A DNA stretch of 64,000 nt, from contig NC_133284.1 in the NCBI RefSeq assembly GCF_005239225.2, forward strand, positions 34,858,758 to 34,922,757, given 5' to 3'. The position numbers and the translations under genes are program-made. This stretch comes from Populus alba. Taxonomy: Eukaryota; Streptophyta; Magnoliopsida; Malpighiales; Salicaceae. The first letter of the stretch is position 1, and each line of letters opens with the position of its first letter. Positions 33,170 to 45,780 of the stretch are shown piece by piece. The notes beneath the pieces are model-generated. The model was not told the DNA's origin. It was given only the letters and a program-made list of their open reading frames with translations, and searched no databases.

Positions 33170-33900
33170 AAAAACATAATTAAATTTTTAATAGGTCAAT
33201 TTGATTTAATTAAATTGAATTTTAATTATGTGTGAGAATTAATTTTGATTCAATTAAAGGATTTAATTAAGTGCAAGGACTTAATTATACTTTAAATGGG
33301 TTAAATTAATTATATTTGGGGCTTAATTAGTGAAAAACTAAGTCCAAGAACATAATTAAATTTTTAATAGGCCAATTTGATTTAATCATGGGCCAAATTA
33401 AATTTTAATTATATTTAAAAATTAATTTAGGTCCAATTGAAGGATTTAATTAAGTGTTAGGATTTAATTATTACTTTAAATGGGTCAAATTAATTTTATT
33501 TGGGGCTTAATTGGTGAAAAATTAAATTTTGGAGCTTAATTTGAGCTTAATTGAGAAGATTGGAATTTTAAAAGCCCAAATTTAATTTTTACCAAGTTAA
33601 TTGATTGAAATTGGGGGCCCAATTGCAAGAAAATTGAAGTTTTGGGGTCCATTAGGGGTTAAATTGATAAAATTCGCATCCAGGGACCAATCTGCAAGAG
33701 GCGCCACACTTTAGGGGCTTAATTGACAAAAACCGGGGGCTAAATTGAATAAATTGAAAGTTTAATGGTCAATTAGGGGTTAAATTGACAAATTTCAAGA
33801 CCAAGGACCATATTGTAAAAGGCGCGCAAACTTCAATTAGGGGTTCAATGGAAAGAAATTGAAAGACAGAGGACTAAATTGAAATTCAGTAAAAATCCCT
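33170..33900. repeat. Diverged internal repeats in solo LTR
   Basis: Repeated TTTAATAGG(C/T)CAATTTGATTTAAT and GGATTTAATTAAGTG blocks about 180 bases apart, followed by shorter GGGGCTTAATTG and GGGGTTAAATTGA motifs. Confidence 0.65.
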
Positions 33901-34304
33901 AATTTAGTTCAAAACGGCGCCGTTTTACATTAAAAAAAAAAAAAAAGAGGACCAGACGACGCGTCGTCTGATCACTATTCATTGTCTTTTTCTTTTACCC
34001 GGACAAAACTGGTTCGGTAGCCTCCTTTGGAGGTGCATTTAATGCATCAAACGTCCACAAAAATTAACCAAACTTGCACGAAAATGATCCTCTACAGTCA
34101 CTCTACATCCCCATGTGAAGCTTTCAGTCTGAATGACAGCATATCGGCGCCGGCGCTGGCCTAAACATGCCCACTCAGGCAGCTTTTTCTGCAGAATTGA
34201 CAACTCAGGATGCCTACTTTGGGCCAATGGTTGGGATCCTTCCCAACTGAATCAATGGCTGAAATTTTACCCCGATGTAGACGAGATTACCCTCTTCCAC
34301 CGCC

Positions 34305-34312
34305 TATAAATA
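34305..34312 (+). promoter_or_regulatory. LTR TATA box
   Basis: TATAAATA inside CGCC...GAGGC, in the middle of the solo LTR. This is the expected retrotransposon promoter position. Confidence 0.6.
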
Positions 34313-35812
34313 GAGGCAGATTTGATGCCCTGAGAGAGGAGAAAATCGGGTCCAAAGTTGACAAAAAATCAGCCTCACTGCCCCGGTTTCTGCAGTTTCT
34401 CCCCCCCTCTCTCTCTCCACTGCTCCAGCCTCCAAACAAAGCCACCATTGGCTTCTCCACCACCAACTCCACCACGGTAAACCGCCAACCAACCACAGAG
34501 CAGCCACCGTGACCTTCTCTCTCTTCTCCTTCCATCTGTTCTCTCTCCTCTGTAACTTTTTCTTCTTCCTCCCACAGCCGACTCCGGCCACCATCACCTC
34601 AGCCAACTCTCCCTGAACCACCGACAAAACCACCTCATCACGACCGAGACCAACACCAGGCAACTTCCTCCTCCCAGCTTTGCATCTTCTTCCTCGCCAT
34701 GACTGTTGCATGCAGAATGAATTCTCGTTCTGCATCCAGCGGGATAATTAACATGGTTGCTGGGTTGGGCTAGCAACCATGCAGGCCTGGGTCGGACCAT
34801 TTGGGTTCTGGCTGGCCCAAATAAAAAAAACTTTTTGGGCTGAGATTGGCCCAACCATTTTGGGCCGATAATGGCCCACCCTTTTGTAGGCTGGGCCGGC
34901 CCAGCCCACATATTTTTATATAATATAATATAATATATATTATAATATTATTTTAAAAAAAATAAAAACAAATCCAAAAAAAAATTTTCAAAAATCATTT
35001 TAAAAAATTTGTGATTTTTTCAAAATATTTTTCTATCCATTTTGCATAATATTGGGTTCTATATTTACATTGTAAAATAGAAATCCGGTATTAAAATACC
35101 CGGTTTTTCTCCAAAAAATTTTTTTTTAAAAAAATTTCAAAAACATTTTTAAAAAATATATATTTTGTTGCATACGGCCAAATCCTAAAATTTTTCAAGC
35201 ATATTTTTCGTAAAAACAAAAAAACAAAAATTGCATCGTTTTCATTTAAAAAAAAAATGGATATCGTAACCAGTTTATGATTATCCATTAGGATTTGGCC
35301 AAAATGTCAAAAACCTTTCCAATCTTTTTTTTTAGGGTCTAGATGTAGACTTTAATATTTGTGGGGTGTAAAATTACACGATAAAGTACACCCTCAGGTA
35401 TTAAAGATACAAAAGTGTAAAAATGCGATGCTAAAGTTCAGACTTTAGAACTGTTAGGATTTAACCCGATAAGGTAGAGACTCTCTCATGAAGAGAGATC
35501 TGCCTTGAGCCTTAGAAAAGACCAACGAATAGAAACCCGACCTAGAAAAACAATGAAACAACAATGCAGCTTACCTTAGGTAGGGTGCACTGGGGGTGAT
35601 GCGTTTTCCCCTTGCACAACCAATCCCTTACTCAGACTCTTGCAGACCATAGGTTCCTAGTGACCATAATACTAGGTGGCGACTCCTAAAAATTAATCAT
35701 AATTTTATGATTAAAACCAAAAAACCCTTCCCAACATACACCTCACATCAGGAGGCACGACAAAGAGCCTTTGTCGTCGCTAGAAGACGTCGTGACCCCC
35801 CGCGACATTCCT

Positions 35813-37530
35813 CTAAAGTGTTTATGTTCATAGAGAGTTTCTGAAAAAAAAAAAATTCAGGCCCTTTTTCAGGTTGCATCACATATGCGGCCTTCGGGAA
35901 TGAAACCCTGATTGGAGGAATGGCTAAGTTTTCTTCTTTAGGCTTCCTTCAATCCTAGCCATTCTCTTGCTCTCTTCTTGCACCAGCAGCTCGCTTGTAA
36001 TCCTATTTCTTGGGCTTATATCCAAGCCCAAACCTTTGTTCTGCAGCTTTTACCTTTATTAGGGTAATCCTCTCAGGTTTTCCAACTTCAACATCATATT
36101 GGAAAGGAATCTTGTACTTCAAAAAACTTTTAGCAGCCATTCTGGTGGCCTGTGAGATCTTTGGTTTCCTCACCACTGTGTTTTCAGGCACCCACTTGGT
36201 ATTCACAACCTCAAATGCATGAAAGTCTCTATCCCTACAGTCTTCAGCTTCAATGAATGGAACCGCCACATTCCTCACCATTGATATAGTCTCCTCAGCC
36301 TTAACAGTAACTAAAACACCGTTGGCAATGTATTTCAAGCATTGATGCAATGAGGAGGCGACAACTCCCACAAAATGTATCTATGGCCTTCCTAACAACA
36401 TACTATAGGAAGGGTGGATGTCCATCACTTGAAGGGTTACTAGAAAGACTTGTGGGCCCACGACTAGTTCGACCTCAATTATCCCTATCACCTGTCTAGG
36501 TGAGCCATCGTAAGCTCTGGCCATCTTCACACTTGGTTGCATATGTGAGGGATCTATCGGCATTTCATCTATCATATACCTTGGTAACACATTAGGGCTG
36601 AGTCGTTATTGATGAGAACTTTACCGATGAGACAATCTTTGCATCGGACCGTGACATATAGAGGCTTATTATGTCCCATACCCTTAACATCAAGCTCATC
36701 TTCTGTGAAATACAAGTAATTGGCATCATGAATCCTCCCTACTAGATGCTCTATAGCCTTTTGTTCCATATCTTAGGGCACGTAAGCCTCATTCAATACT
36801 TTTTACAAAGCATTGCGATGTGGCTCAGAGTTGAGTATTAATGACATGATGGAAATCTTTGCCGGAGTCTTCTTCAGCTGGTCCACTATACAGTACTCAC
36901 TATGCTTCATCACCTTTAAGAACTCATTTGTCTCCTCCTTAGTCACGAGTTTATTCACCTCTAGCTCTTTAACAAAATCAATTGCTTCTTTGCCCTTAGT
37001 TTTTCTTTGTTTCTCTAATTCCTCAAGCGTGAAACAACAGCCACTCTAGGTTAGTCCACTTATCTCAGTTTGGAACAAAGGTAAGGGAGCTTCAATACTT
37101 GAGGTACACCCATAATTACCAGGCATCATCTTGTATTCTATTTTGTTTGCAGATGAGGGCTTAGTCAAGACTAACTTTGAGAGCCCATTAGCTATTGATT
37201 GGACCCTACACTTCTCTATCATCTCTATCTCTCCATTGTCTTCTATAGCCTCAACTCTCAACTCTCCTATGGTCAACATTCTTGCGACCTTTTAATGAAA
37301 CTCGATGCATTCATCAATATGATGCCCTTTCTTTTAATGGAATGGGCAAAAGTCACTTTTCCCTATGCAACGTCCAATTGATTTCTTTAAGTGTCCAAAC
37401 CGTACCAACATCTCGTATAGCCTTGTCATGGTCACTTTTAAAACCTTTCCTTTGTTATCAATTTCCACGGCATTCACCTCACTACTACTAGCAGTATGTT
37501 TGGGTAAATGATTCGTATTCATAATAGGTG
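35813..37530 (-). pseudogene. Ogre-like protease region of element A
   Basis: Broken minus-strand segments cover the G-patch-like end (QRFGLGYKPKK, 36003 region), the retropepsin C-terminal half (VMDIHPSYSMLLGRP, 36381-36590) and the active-site segment (36572-36769). The last reads VLINNDSAL where retropepsins of this group have IDNGSA, so the catalytic Asp has become Asn and the Gly has become Asp. Further upstream pieces at 37046-37522 lead toward gag. Stops and frameshifts occur throughout. Confidence 0.8.
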
Positions 37531-38697
37531 AATCCTCAAAAGTGACCTATCCAACTTTGATCAACTACAACACCCTTTTCTTAAAAGCAACGCATGTCTC
37601 AATGCTATGACTTGCATTACCAACATGGTACTCACAAGTCACTTCAGGATTATAACAAGCAGGGAAAGGTGGTTGCTTAGGTGGTATCGGTATAGGAGCT
37701 ATCTACCCAATACTTAGTAATTTGAAATAGAACTCCTTCAAGGTTATTGGTAAGGGTGGTAACTGCTTTTCCAGTTGTCGGTTGTTTCTCTTTTGGTAAC
37801 TGTTTTGGTTATTTGTAGAGAAGTTTGCTTGATTTGGGTTGGTTTAAGATGGAGGTTTTAGCAAAGTTGATACTAGTGACTTAGGAGGTAGGTGTTTGGT
37901 AGCTTTTAGTTTTTCCTTTATATCCACCTTCTAGGATATTCACCTCAGTTTCCTTTTTTTTCCAACGAAACCCCTCTTCTCTACAGGTTCCATAATTCTC
38001 CCACTTTAGATCCCTTATTCAATCCTCTCGGCAATCCGCACAGCATTATAGAAATGCTGGGTTGAGCTACCCATAAGGTGCTCATAGTATGGAACCCTAA
38101 AAGTATTGGCAAATAGTGTCACCATTTCCATTTCTATTAGTGGAGGTTGCACATGGATGGCTTGGTCTTAACACTTTTGAGCGTAAGCCCTCACAGAGTC
38201 TTGATTTCCTTTCTCTATAGTCATAAGACTAGTCCTATCAGGAGCGATCTCAAGATTGAACTTGTATTTCTTTTCTGCCAGGCTGCCCATTTTTTGATCC
38301 TCATGTTGTCAAGCCTCATATACCAACTGAGGGTAGACCCCATTAGGCTATCCTGAAAGAAGTAAATTAACATCTTATTATCATGGATAACTTCTGCCAT
38401 CTTGTTATAGTAGGACCGAAGATGGGTATTTGGGCATTCCATCCCAGTATACTTAACAAACTCTAGCACTCTGAACTTCTTTGGTATTACAATGCTAGGT
38501 ACTAAGCACACTTCAACTGCCCTAATAGGGTCAAATAAATCATTTCCTTCAACGGCCCTTAACCTCTCTTCTATAGCAGTCCACTTATCATCCCTCACAC
38601 GATCAGAAAATCTGACATCATGTGGATCTTTGTTTGTTAAATCCATTGCAATGGGAATTCGAATGGGCTGAGAAGGGTCAAGATGGTGTTTATCCAA
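37531..38697 (-). pseudogene. Ogre-like Gag of element A
   Basis: The best segment is 38221-38697, with KKFRVLEFVKYTGMECPNTHLRSYYNKM, FFQDSLMGSTLSWYMRLD and related retrotransposon-gag motifs. Downstream toward 37531 the frame is broken, with traces of the C-terminal part only. It would form the particle of the ancestral element and is not functional now. Confidence 0.8.
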
Positions 38698-38877
38698 AGT
38701 ATTTGCCCCTATATTTTGAGGTGTAATAGGGATTTTTGCTGCTGGTGGTGCTTCATCGGGTTAGGTAGATGTTTCTTCTCCATCTCTAGCTTTCAACAGT
38801 TGCTCGAGCAGACTTGTTAGGCATGCGACATCATTTCAAACTCCCTCTAGCTCTCTAGCTTTCAAGGTATTAAGTCT

Positions 38878-40518
38878 TGTCGCACTGGCTTCTGCTGGCG
38901 ATTTTTTTTCATTGTGCGTTTGATTGATTTGATTGGTTCATTGGAGTCACTACCTAGTATTTAATTGAGGGCTACTAGGAAACCCTGATGTACTGGTCTT
39001 GTCAGAGATTCATGGGTAAGGGATTGGTTGTGGTTAGGGAAGGTATTAGCACCCCTAACGCACCCTACCTGAGGTAAGCTGCTTCGTGACATTAATGTGT
39101 TAAAGAAGTTTTAATAATTGTCTTTTTATCGGATATTAGAAATACAACTTACATATAAGTTAATAATTCTAGACCGTAAGCAAATCAAAATATTAAATTC
39201 TTCTTTATTCTTTGCAATTTTATCATAAAAAAAAATCTATAAAACAAATACACTTATTATATTTTTCCTTTTTCTTTTTTCTTACACACTACAAATTATA
39301 CAAATTAAAAAAAAAACTAAGTAAAAATTACATTAAACACTTCAAAAATTACAAAACAGACCCAAAAAACTCCAAAAATTACAGGGGAGGCCTTCTGCAA
39401 CTGCAGGAACAGTGGTGGTGCGTTTGTCCACGCTCCATCGCCACTGGTGGCGCGTGGGTTCACGCGTCACCGCCAATGAAGGTGGCAACATTAGTGGATC
39501 GGGATCGTCTTCCTCTTCTCTATCTCCCTACGTCATTGGTGAGGGTCACTGCCACCTACAACAAAGAAAAAAGCACACAAACAGTTGTTGATTTTAAGTT
39601 TTCTTTTGGTCAAGATCCGTTCTCGTGTCTAATTTGTTGTTCTTTCCTTCTTTTTAAGAGGTTGATTTGGCATCTTAGGAAGGGGACAACATCTATGCGA
39701 CAGGAGCTGGAGGAAGACGACGAATAGATTTGGGTCAGTGGGCGCTGCTATGTTCAGGCTGGTTTGTGGTGAGGCAGGCGGATTGATTTGAGAAGAAGAC
39801 GCTTTTGATGGGGAAGGAGATGTTGTGGGCGGCCTATGAGAGGGGAGAGCGAAGGGGGACGACTCTAGTTTCTATCCGGCGTGTTGCTGAGCTGGGGCTA
39901 TTGAAGCTGCAGTAAAAGGTTGGCCGGTGAGAGGAGAGTGAGGGGGTGTCTTGGCTGGTTGGTTCTCTATGGGGGGAAGGTTGAGAGAGGAAAGGCTGGG
40001 AAAGGGAAGGTCTGACCAAATCCAAGGGGGCGCTGCCGACTGGTTTGTATATGTGAATGGGAGTGGGGCGACTGGTTTTCGAAGAAAAAAATCAAAGCAG
40101 GGTGGGGGGTGGCTATTTGGTTAGATAGGTTTAGGGTTAGGTTTCTTTTTTTTTCTTTCTTTCAAAATTGCCCCTCTTTTTGTGTGTGTTAAAGACCAGT
40201 ATGTATAGGCAAAAATGTTGCTAGGTTTCCAAACTTGGTCCCTTTTCCTTTTGTAAATTTGATTTTTCTTAATATTTTTTTATTTTTTAAAAATGAGAAA
40301 TATCCATGTCGACTCAATGATTTTAAAAATGACTTGTGAAAAGTCGAACACGTTTGAAAGACCTTTGAAAATTTAAATTCTTTTTAGACGACGTTGAAAA
40401 TGCTAAAAACGATGCAAATCTATTTAAAACATATTTTTTTTATTTATCTTTTATGTTTTTTATCTTTTTTTTTTTTTGAAAATTTACCAAAACATGAGTC
40501 AAAAATTGGGTAGCAACA
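38878..40518 (-). mobile_element. Solo LTR, 1641 bp, Tat/Ogre-type, inserted in element A
   Basis: Read on the minus strand it begins TGTTGCTACCC and ends GTGCGACA. It has a 5-bp target duplication AGTCT at 38873-38877 and 40519-40523. It contains a degenerate form of the conserved block (TTGGAGTCACTACCTAG at 38942) and the CACCCTACCTGAGGTAAGC stretch near 39060. It is non-coding: the 171-codon plus-strand ORF at 39212-39727 lies within it and resembles no protein I know. Confidence 0.9.
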
Positions 40519-40523
40519 AGTCT

Positions 40524-43023
40524 CAAGGTGTGCCCTCTCTTTGTCTTCCATCCTTTTCCTTAGTCTAGTGTTGTGGGTTCTAGAAGGGGGACCTATGTTT
40601 CATAACCCTGCCATGCATGCATAGATTTATAAGAAAGTGCATGATATAATGCATGATCATGATGAGAATGCTTTGTATATCAGATATGGATGTAGCCTTC
40701 CCATGAACGATTGTTGGCCACCACCTTGTAGACATAATTTCTCTTGTCCCACTGCTTGTTAGGAGTAATGCCTATCGAGTTGTTTGCTTCAGTAAGCTTG
40801 AACATTTTATTTAGAGACAGATTTTGCACAAAAGTTGGGTCAATGCCCTTCTCATTAATGATTGATAAGTTCATTACATTTTTTTAGAAATATAAAAGAA
40901 ATAGAAAATACATTAATCTATTTCTTCCACCACCTCTCTAGCCAAAGGTAAGAGGGCGAAGTCACGGTTCTCAATTTTCCCCAAAAAGTCATCAGTTTTA
41001 GCTAAACTTTGGCGTTAGTGAATGATGTCTCCTCCCACATTTCAAGCATTGATTCTAACAATCCGAGCATGTGCAGCTGCTTCGTCCATTTGCTCATCCA
41101 TCTTGGTCATATTTTCTATAAGCAACATATTGGTCTTCTTCAAAGCAGCATTGTTGGCGTCGATTTGATCTTGTGTTTTTCCATTGTTGCTAGCTTCTCA
41201 TCCAAATACTTCACCTTTTTGCGTTCCTTGTCAAGCTTTATCCTCAGAAGTTTTAGCTCATTCCTTTTAGCCGCTAACTTTTCCTTAATAGCCTCAACAT
41301 GTTTTTTCTTACTTTCCTCTTTTGCCAACTCAGTCAATTGGCTTTCCATTTCCATGTATTTCTTACTTAATTCCTCATATTTTCCAATTCTATCCATCAG
41401 CTCAGCCTGAACTTGTGCAAATTTCTCTTGGTAATATTTTGCACTTCCTTGACAGTCATTGAAGTCAATCTTCAATTCTTCAAGTTCAGAGTAGCTTTGC
41501 ATCCAGTCTAAACTTAATCCTTTTAGCTCCTTTTCACTTTCTTCCCTAACAATCTTCTCCTCTCCCAGCTTCAACTCTAGCTTTGATATTCTCGCATCTC
41601 TAGAGTGTATTTGCTCATCTAGAAAGGCTCTCCTTTTATCCCCTTCAAGCATCATTTCTTCTAACATTGTCTTGTCTTTTTTACTCTTGCTTAATTCTAT
41701 CTGAAGCTTTTCCACTTGTCTTCTCAGCTCTTCTTCACAGCTGATCCTTTTCCTTTTATTCGGCTCTTCTGCAACTTGGAAAGATCTGACTCCCGAGTAA
41801 GGCGTGGCCAAAGTTGTTAAGTCTCTCCATCTTGTATATTCTTCACTGGCACTTAGATCCCTCCAACCTTCCATCTCAACCAAAACCAGATGCTTCCAAT
41901 CCTGTTTGATGATCTCCAAAACTTCTTGTGCAATGGGATCTTTGAATAAACCAAAGAATTGAGCAATTCACATGGTCCTCGGAACAAATTGTATGCCCCC
42001 AAGTTGTCTCATCACAAGGGCAGAAGTATTACTTACATAACCTGTGATCCTTACCAAAGGCACCCAGCGTCTTTGCCCACAACTCACTAAGACATCCACT
42101 GTCATGACCCACGGGACTCTCCACTTGAAATCATTATCAGGTAAATTGTCTAGTTTGCCTACCCAGGCTTGGTTGTCAAATTTTCCCCATTCTTTTTCTT
42201 CCACAATCTTCAATGGTCTTTGTTTGAACCATAAAAAATTATTGAAGACAGGCTTTTTCATCTCAATATGGCTAACCATCCAAATATACAACAACTGCAT
42301 GCAACACCTCATTGCTCCTTTTCCAGCCCTCCTATAATGGTTAAGTGTCAGGATGGTTTCAGCTAAAATAGCGACCACTGGATTTATTTGGGTGTTCTCA
42401 TATTCTACATAAGTAGATGCAGCCTCCAAACTTAATACACCTGTTTGGCTTGGGAACAACACAAGGCCAAACATACCCAAAGCAACAAATCTCTCTTTTT
42501 TTTATCCTGCCTTCTTTTCCAGTTCAATTTCCTGCATCTTCCATTTTAGACCAGTAGCATTCTTCTCCAAAAACTTCTCTAAGTTGGAGATTCTGAGCAG
42601 CCTTGATAGTTCGGGGATGATCTTGTCAAATCTTAAAGGAAATTAAACCCTATGCATATGGTTTGGAAACTCAATCAACATCCTATATTCCTCCATAGTG
42701 GGACATAGGTCTATGCCCCTAAAAGTCAAACACTGGTAATCTGGATCCCAGAAGTGAACTAGAGCTCGTACTACTGGGTTTAAAACTTCCACCTTTGCAA
42801 TATCTACCAAGTGTCCATATTTCCTAAGAAATGCAACCTCATCCACATTCTGGAAGTGAGCTATTAACTTTTTAACCTCATTTACTATGCAATTCAGATT
42901 CTTGATTGGTGATAGTTTCTTAGCATCACTTATAGGGCAGTCTCTTTCAGTCAATTGTGATAGTTCAAAATTTTTTCCATATTTAATGATTGAAAACCTA
43001 GCAGTGGTGGCCATTTCATTCAC
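40524..43023 (-). pseudogene. Ogre-type ORF1 of element A (upstream of gag)
   Basis: Three minus-strand segments follow one another. 42643-43023 has FRGIDLCPTMEEYRMLIEFP. 41968-42480 has GMFGLVLFPSQTGVLSLEAASTYVEYE and LLYIWMVSHIE. 41140-41919 is rich in Lys/Glu and strongly predicted coiled coil (EELRRQVEKLQIELSKSKKD onward). An extra ORF of this kind before gag is characteristic of Ogre elements; its role is not established. A short further piece lies at 40680-40874. Frameshifts separate the parts. Confidence 0.8.
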
Positions 43024-43552
43024 AGGTCCTGCAATTCAAGATGCTTTGGGGTTAGGCTTGTTTTGATGAGAAAAAAGATATTACGGAGCATACATCCTAA
43101 GGATAGGTTCAAGTTCTTTTATGTGAGACATGGGGTAGGTTTGCTACTTAGTCTCTAAAAAGAGTCTTTTGATGTCCTAGTGATCACCCTCGTAAAGGCA
43201 ATATGGGGGCTCAGTAGATAGTGGGATGGTACGTGTACCAATCACTACCAGTCTAATCACTCCGCAAAGAGTTGGGGTCTACACAAACTTAAACCTTGAC
43301 TCAAGTCATTAGGTAAGCTGCTAGTCCCCCACCTAACTTAAAGTTTAATGTGTGTGCTTTCAAAAAGATAATAATAAAGGTGATGCATGAGTGGATGCAA
43401 TAAAATCTATATCCATATCTGATATGCCATGCATGACAGGATGTAAAGATGCATGTTAAAGCCTTTAAACATAGTAAACCATTCATAGCAAAAAGAAACA
43501 AAAACCAACAATACATAGCATAAACAAGCAAACTACCAAGCCTAGTCCAAGG

Positions 43553-43572
43553 GTCCCTAGTGGAGTCGTCAT
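43553..43572 (-). other. Primer binding site of element A
   Basis: On the minus strand, TGACGACTCCACTAGGGAC follows the LTR end. It resembles the TGGCGACTCCACTGGGGAC form used by Tat/Ogre elements. Confidence 0.65.
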
Positions 43573-45382
43573 CCTATCATACCCTCTCGAGAGCTTGACG
43601 TCGAGGCGACCTTTCCTGGTAGTAGGGATTGATGTTGTGGTCTTTGTTTTATGAAAAAGGGAGTCGCCACCTAGTATTATGGTCACTAGAAAACTTAACT
43701 GGTTTTTCAGAGATTATACGGCAAGGGACTGGTTGCATAAAGGGAAGGTTTTAGCACCCTTAGTACGCCCTACATAAGGTAAGTTGCTTGGTGTTTGGTT
43801 TGCCTTATAATTGCTATAGTGTTGATGTTCTCTAATCCCATTAGTTTCCTAGGATAAGTCTACTCTGACGAACAAACTTGGGTTCAAAGTCAAAGGGAAA
43901 GAACCCTTGGCCAATACGAGCCATACCTTTAGATATGCCTGTAGAGTGCCAAAGAGAAACAGTGCAGATCTCTTGAAGTCTATGTTTGATTTGAAATAAA
44001 TTCAGAATTTATGAATTTAGAGACAACTAAGATAGAAATCTAAGGAGATTCAATGTGCCTAAAAGCTCATTTTTCCTTAGTATTTCAAGTGTTCGTGACT
44101 CGTAAATCGCAAGGAAGAGAAAAAAAAACTAAGTTAGAAATCTAAGGAAATTCAAAGTGCTTTAAAAGCCTATTTTTTCCTTAGCATTTCATATTTTTTA
44201 TGGCTCATAAATCGTGGAATCAAAATTTAAAATGTCCCTAATTATAATTGAGGCTTCTTCCAAGGATGTGAGGCGATTAAATGGTTCTAAATAAAATTTC
44301 AGACATAAATCCATCCTTCTATAGATGGTGTGAGGCTCCCCCCGTGTCTTCTTCCATAGCTGGCATAGAGGAGGTGCAAAAATCATTTCCCTTAGACTGT
44401 AGCTATGAGTTGCTGCTGCACAGGCATGGAAAGGGGGAATGTCCTATACATGCCAAGTTGTAGAGGGAAGGACGACAGTTTTCAAAAAATTAGCAGGGAA
44501 TGGTTATAGAGGAGGGAAGGAAAGACAGATGGGGGTACAATGGCATGATATTTAAATTTCCAGCAAAGGGGTTGTTCTCATACGACACCGTCTAGCTATA
44601 GAGAATTAATGAAGAAGAGAGACGATGTTGTTTTTTTATTACAGCAGAAATGCAACCCCTCATAGCAAAATTTCCATTTTTGGATCTTATCCCTATTTTC
44701 CATTTCTCCAAAACCCAACCAAGTTTCTTTTCCATTTATATCTGCCATTAACTCCCTTATTTCATTTTATTTTTTTTTCAATTCAGCCCTGCAAACTTGG
44801 GGGGCAAAATCCTTCCTGCGGCAGAATAGTTTTGCGGTAGAAATTTCACTTCCTCATTAGATATTCAAACATGAATACCTTGAGCTTCTGATATCAAAAT
44901 CAAGCGATTCAAAAACCAAAATTCATCTATGCGTGTAGGACTACAACTTTCACAAAGGATTCAAGGTGAGATAAAATTGTTTTACAGAACAGAATCGGGT
45001 CGCAATCTGGTTGGTAAAAAAAATGATCTCCTGATCTGATTCAAAAACTAACGAGTGTCGAGCATCCCGATATGATTGAGAGTATAACCTAAGACTAAAG
45101 ACCAGCACAATCATGTTGGAAGCAAAGCCTTTAGTGTGAAATTCGGGTCAGAATCCTGATTGCGGTAGAGTTCTCTACTTTCACTTTGAGATATTGAAAC
45201 GGGGATATTGATTAGTACTTAAAAGTGCATTTTTATCAAGGTTTTATATCATCATTTTGCACTTTAATGCTTGATACTAACATGTTTTATATTTATTATC
45301 TTGCTCACTCTTAATACCTTGCTTGTTAAATGGTTAATCTAGATTTGTGTTGAACAACCCTTGGTACAACAAATACTTGGCA

Positions 45383-45430
45383 CTTTCATAGCCCGATTGT
45401 ATGGTATGACCGACACTTGTGCTATGAAAG
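45383..45430. other. Hairpin CTTTCATAGC / GCTATGAAAG
   Basis: Perfect 10-base inverted arms at 45383-45392 and 45421-45430 around a 28-base loop. The related copy at 55502-55549 extends the stem to 13 bases with one G-U pair. Confidence 0.65.
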
Positions 45431-45639
45431 GAACTTGATTTGTTGTTACTCGAAAAAGATAATGAATGTAATCATGTTAACAATTTATAATTCGATTGGA
45501 ACCTTTTTTGTGTGTGGTTTCCAGTTGAGTAATAAGAGTTTATTATATACTTATTTGAAGTACCATTAGTGGATCCTCTAACCTTGACATTTTTTTTTAT
45601 TATTGTTTAATCCTCACATTAATCTTACATCTCAAAGTC

Positions 45640-45674
45640 CTCTTTATTATTACTATTACTATTATTAGTATCAT

Positions 45675-45709
<35 letters not shown>

Positions 45710-45780
45710 TTATTGTTGTTGATGTTATTGTTGTTGTTATTGTTATTATTGTTGTTGTTGTTGTTGTTGTTGTTGTTATT
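45640..45780. repeat. Trinucleotide microsatellite (ATT/ACT/GTT)n
   Basis: Successive TTA, CTA and TTG trinucleotide runs. The Leu-rich ORF here is only a translation of the repeat. Confidence 0.9.

Larger units (their letters stand above)
32956..35807 (+). mobile_element. Solo LTR, 2852 bp, Tat/Ogre-type, inserted in element A
   Basis: The LTR starts TGTCATAACCC and ends CCCGCGACA. It is flanked by a 5-bp target duplication TTCCT at 32951-32955 and 35808-35812. It lies on the plus strand, opposite to its host element. It contains a TATA box, AATT-rich diverged repeats at 33170-33900 and the family's conserved GGTGGCGACTCC block near 35677. No coding domains occur, so it arose by LTR-LTR recombination. 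The ORFs at 34.2-34.9 kb lie in its promoter/leader region and show no family signature. Confidence 0.9.

Noticed and set aside
34210..34911. Overlapping ORFs on both strands
   Set aside because: They are in the GC-richer promoter/leader part of the 2.85-kb solo LTR, show no domain, and contradict each other in frame and strand.
39212..39727. 171-codon plus-strand ORF
   Set aside because: It lies wholly within a solo LTR bounded by target duplications, begins with low-complexity sequence and matches no known motif.
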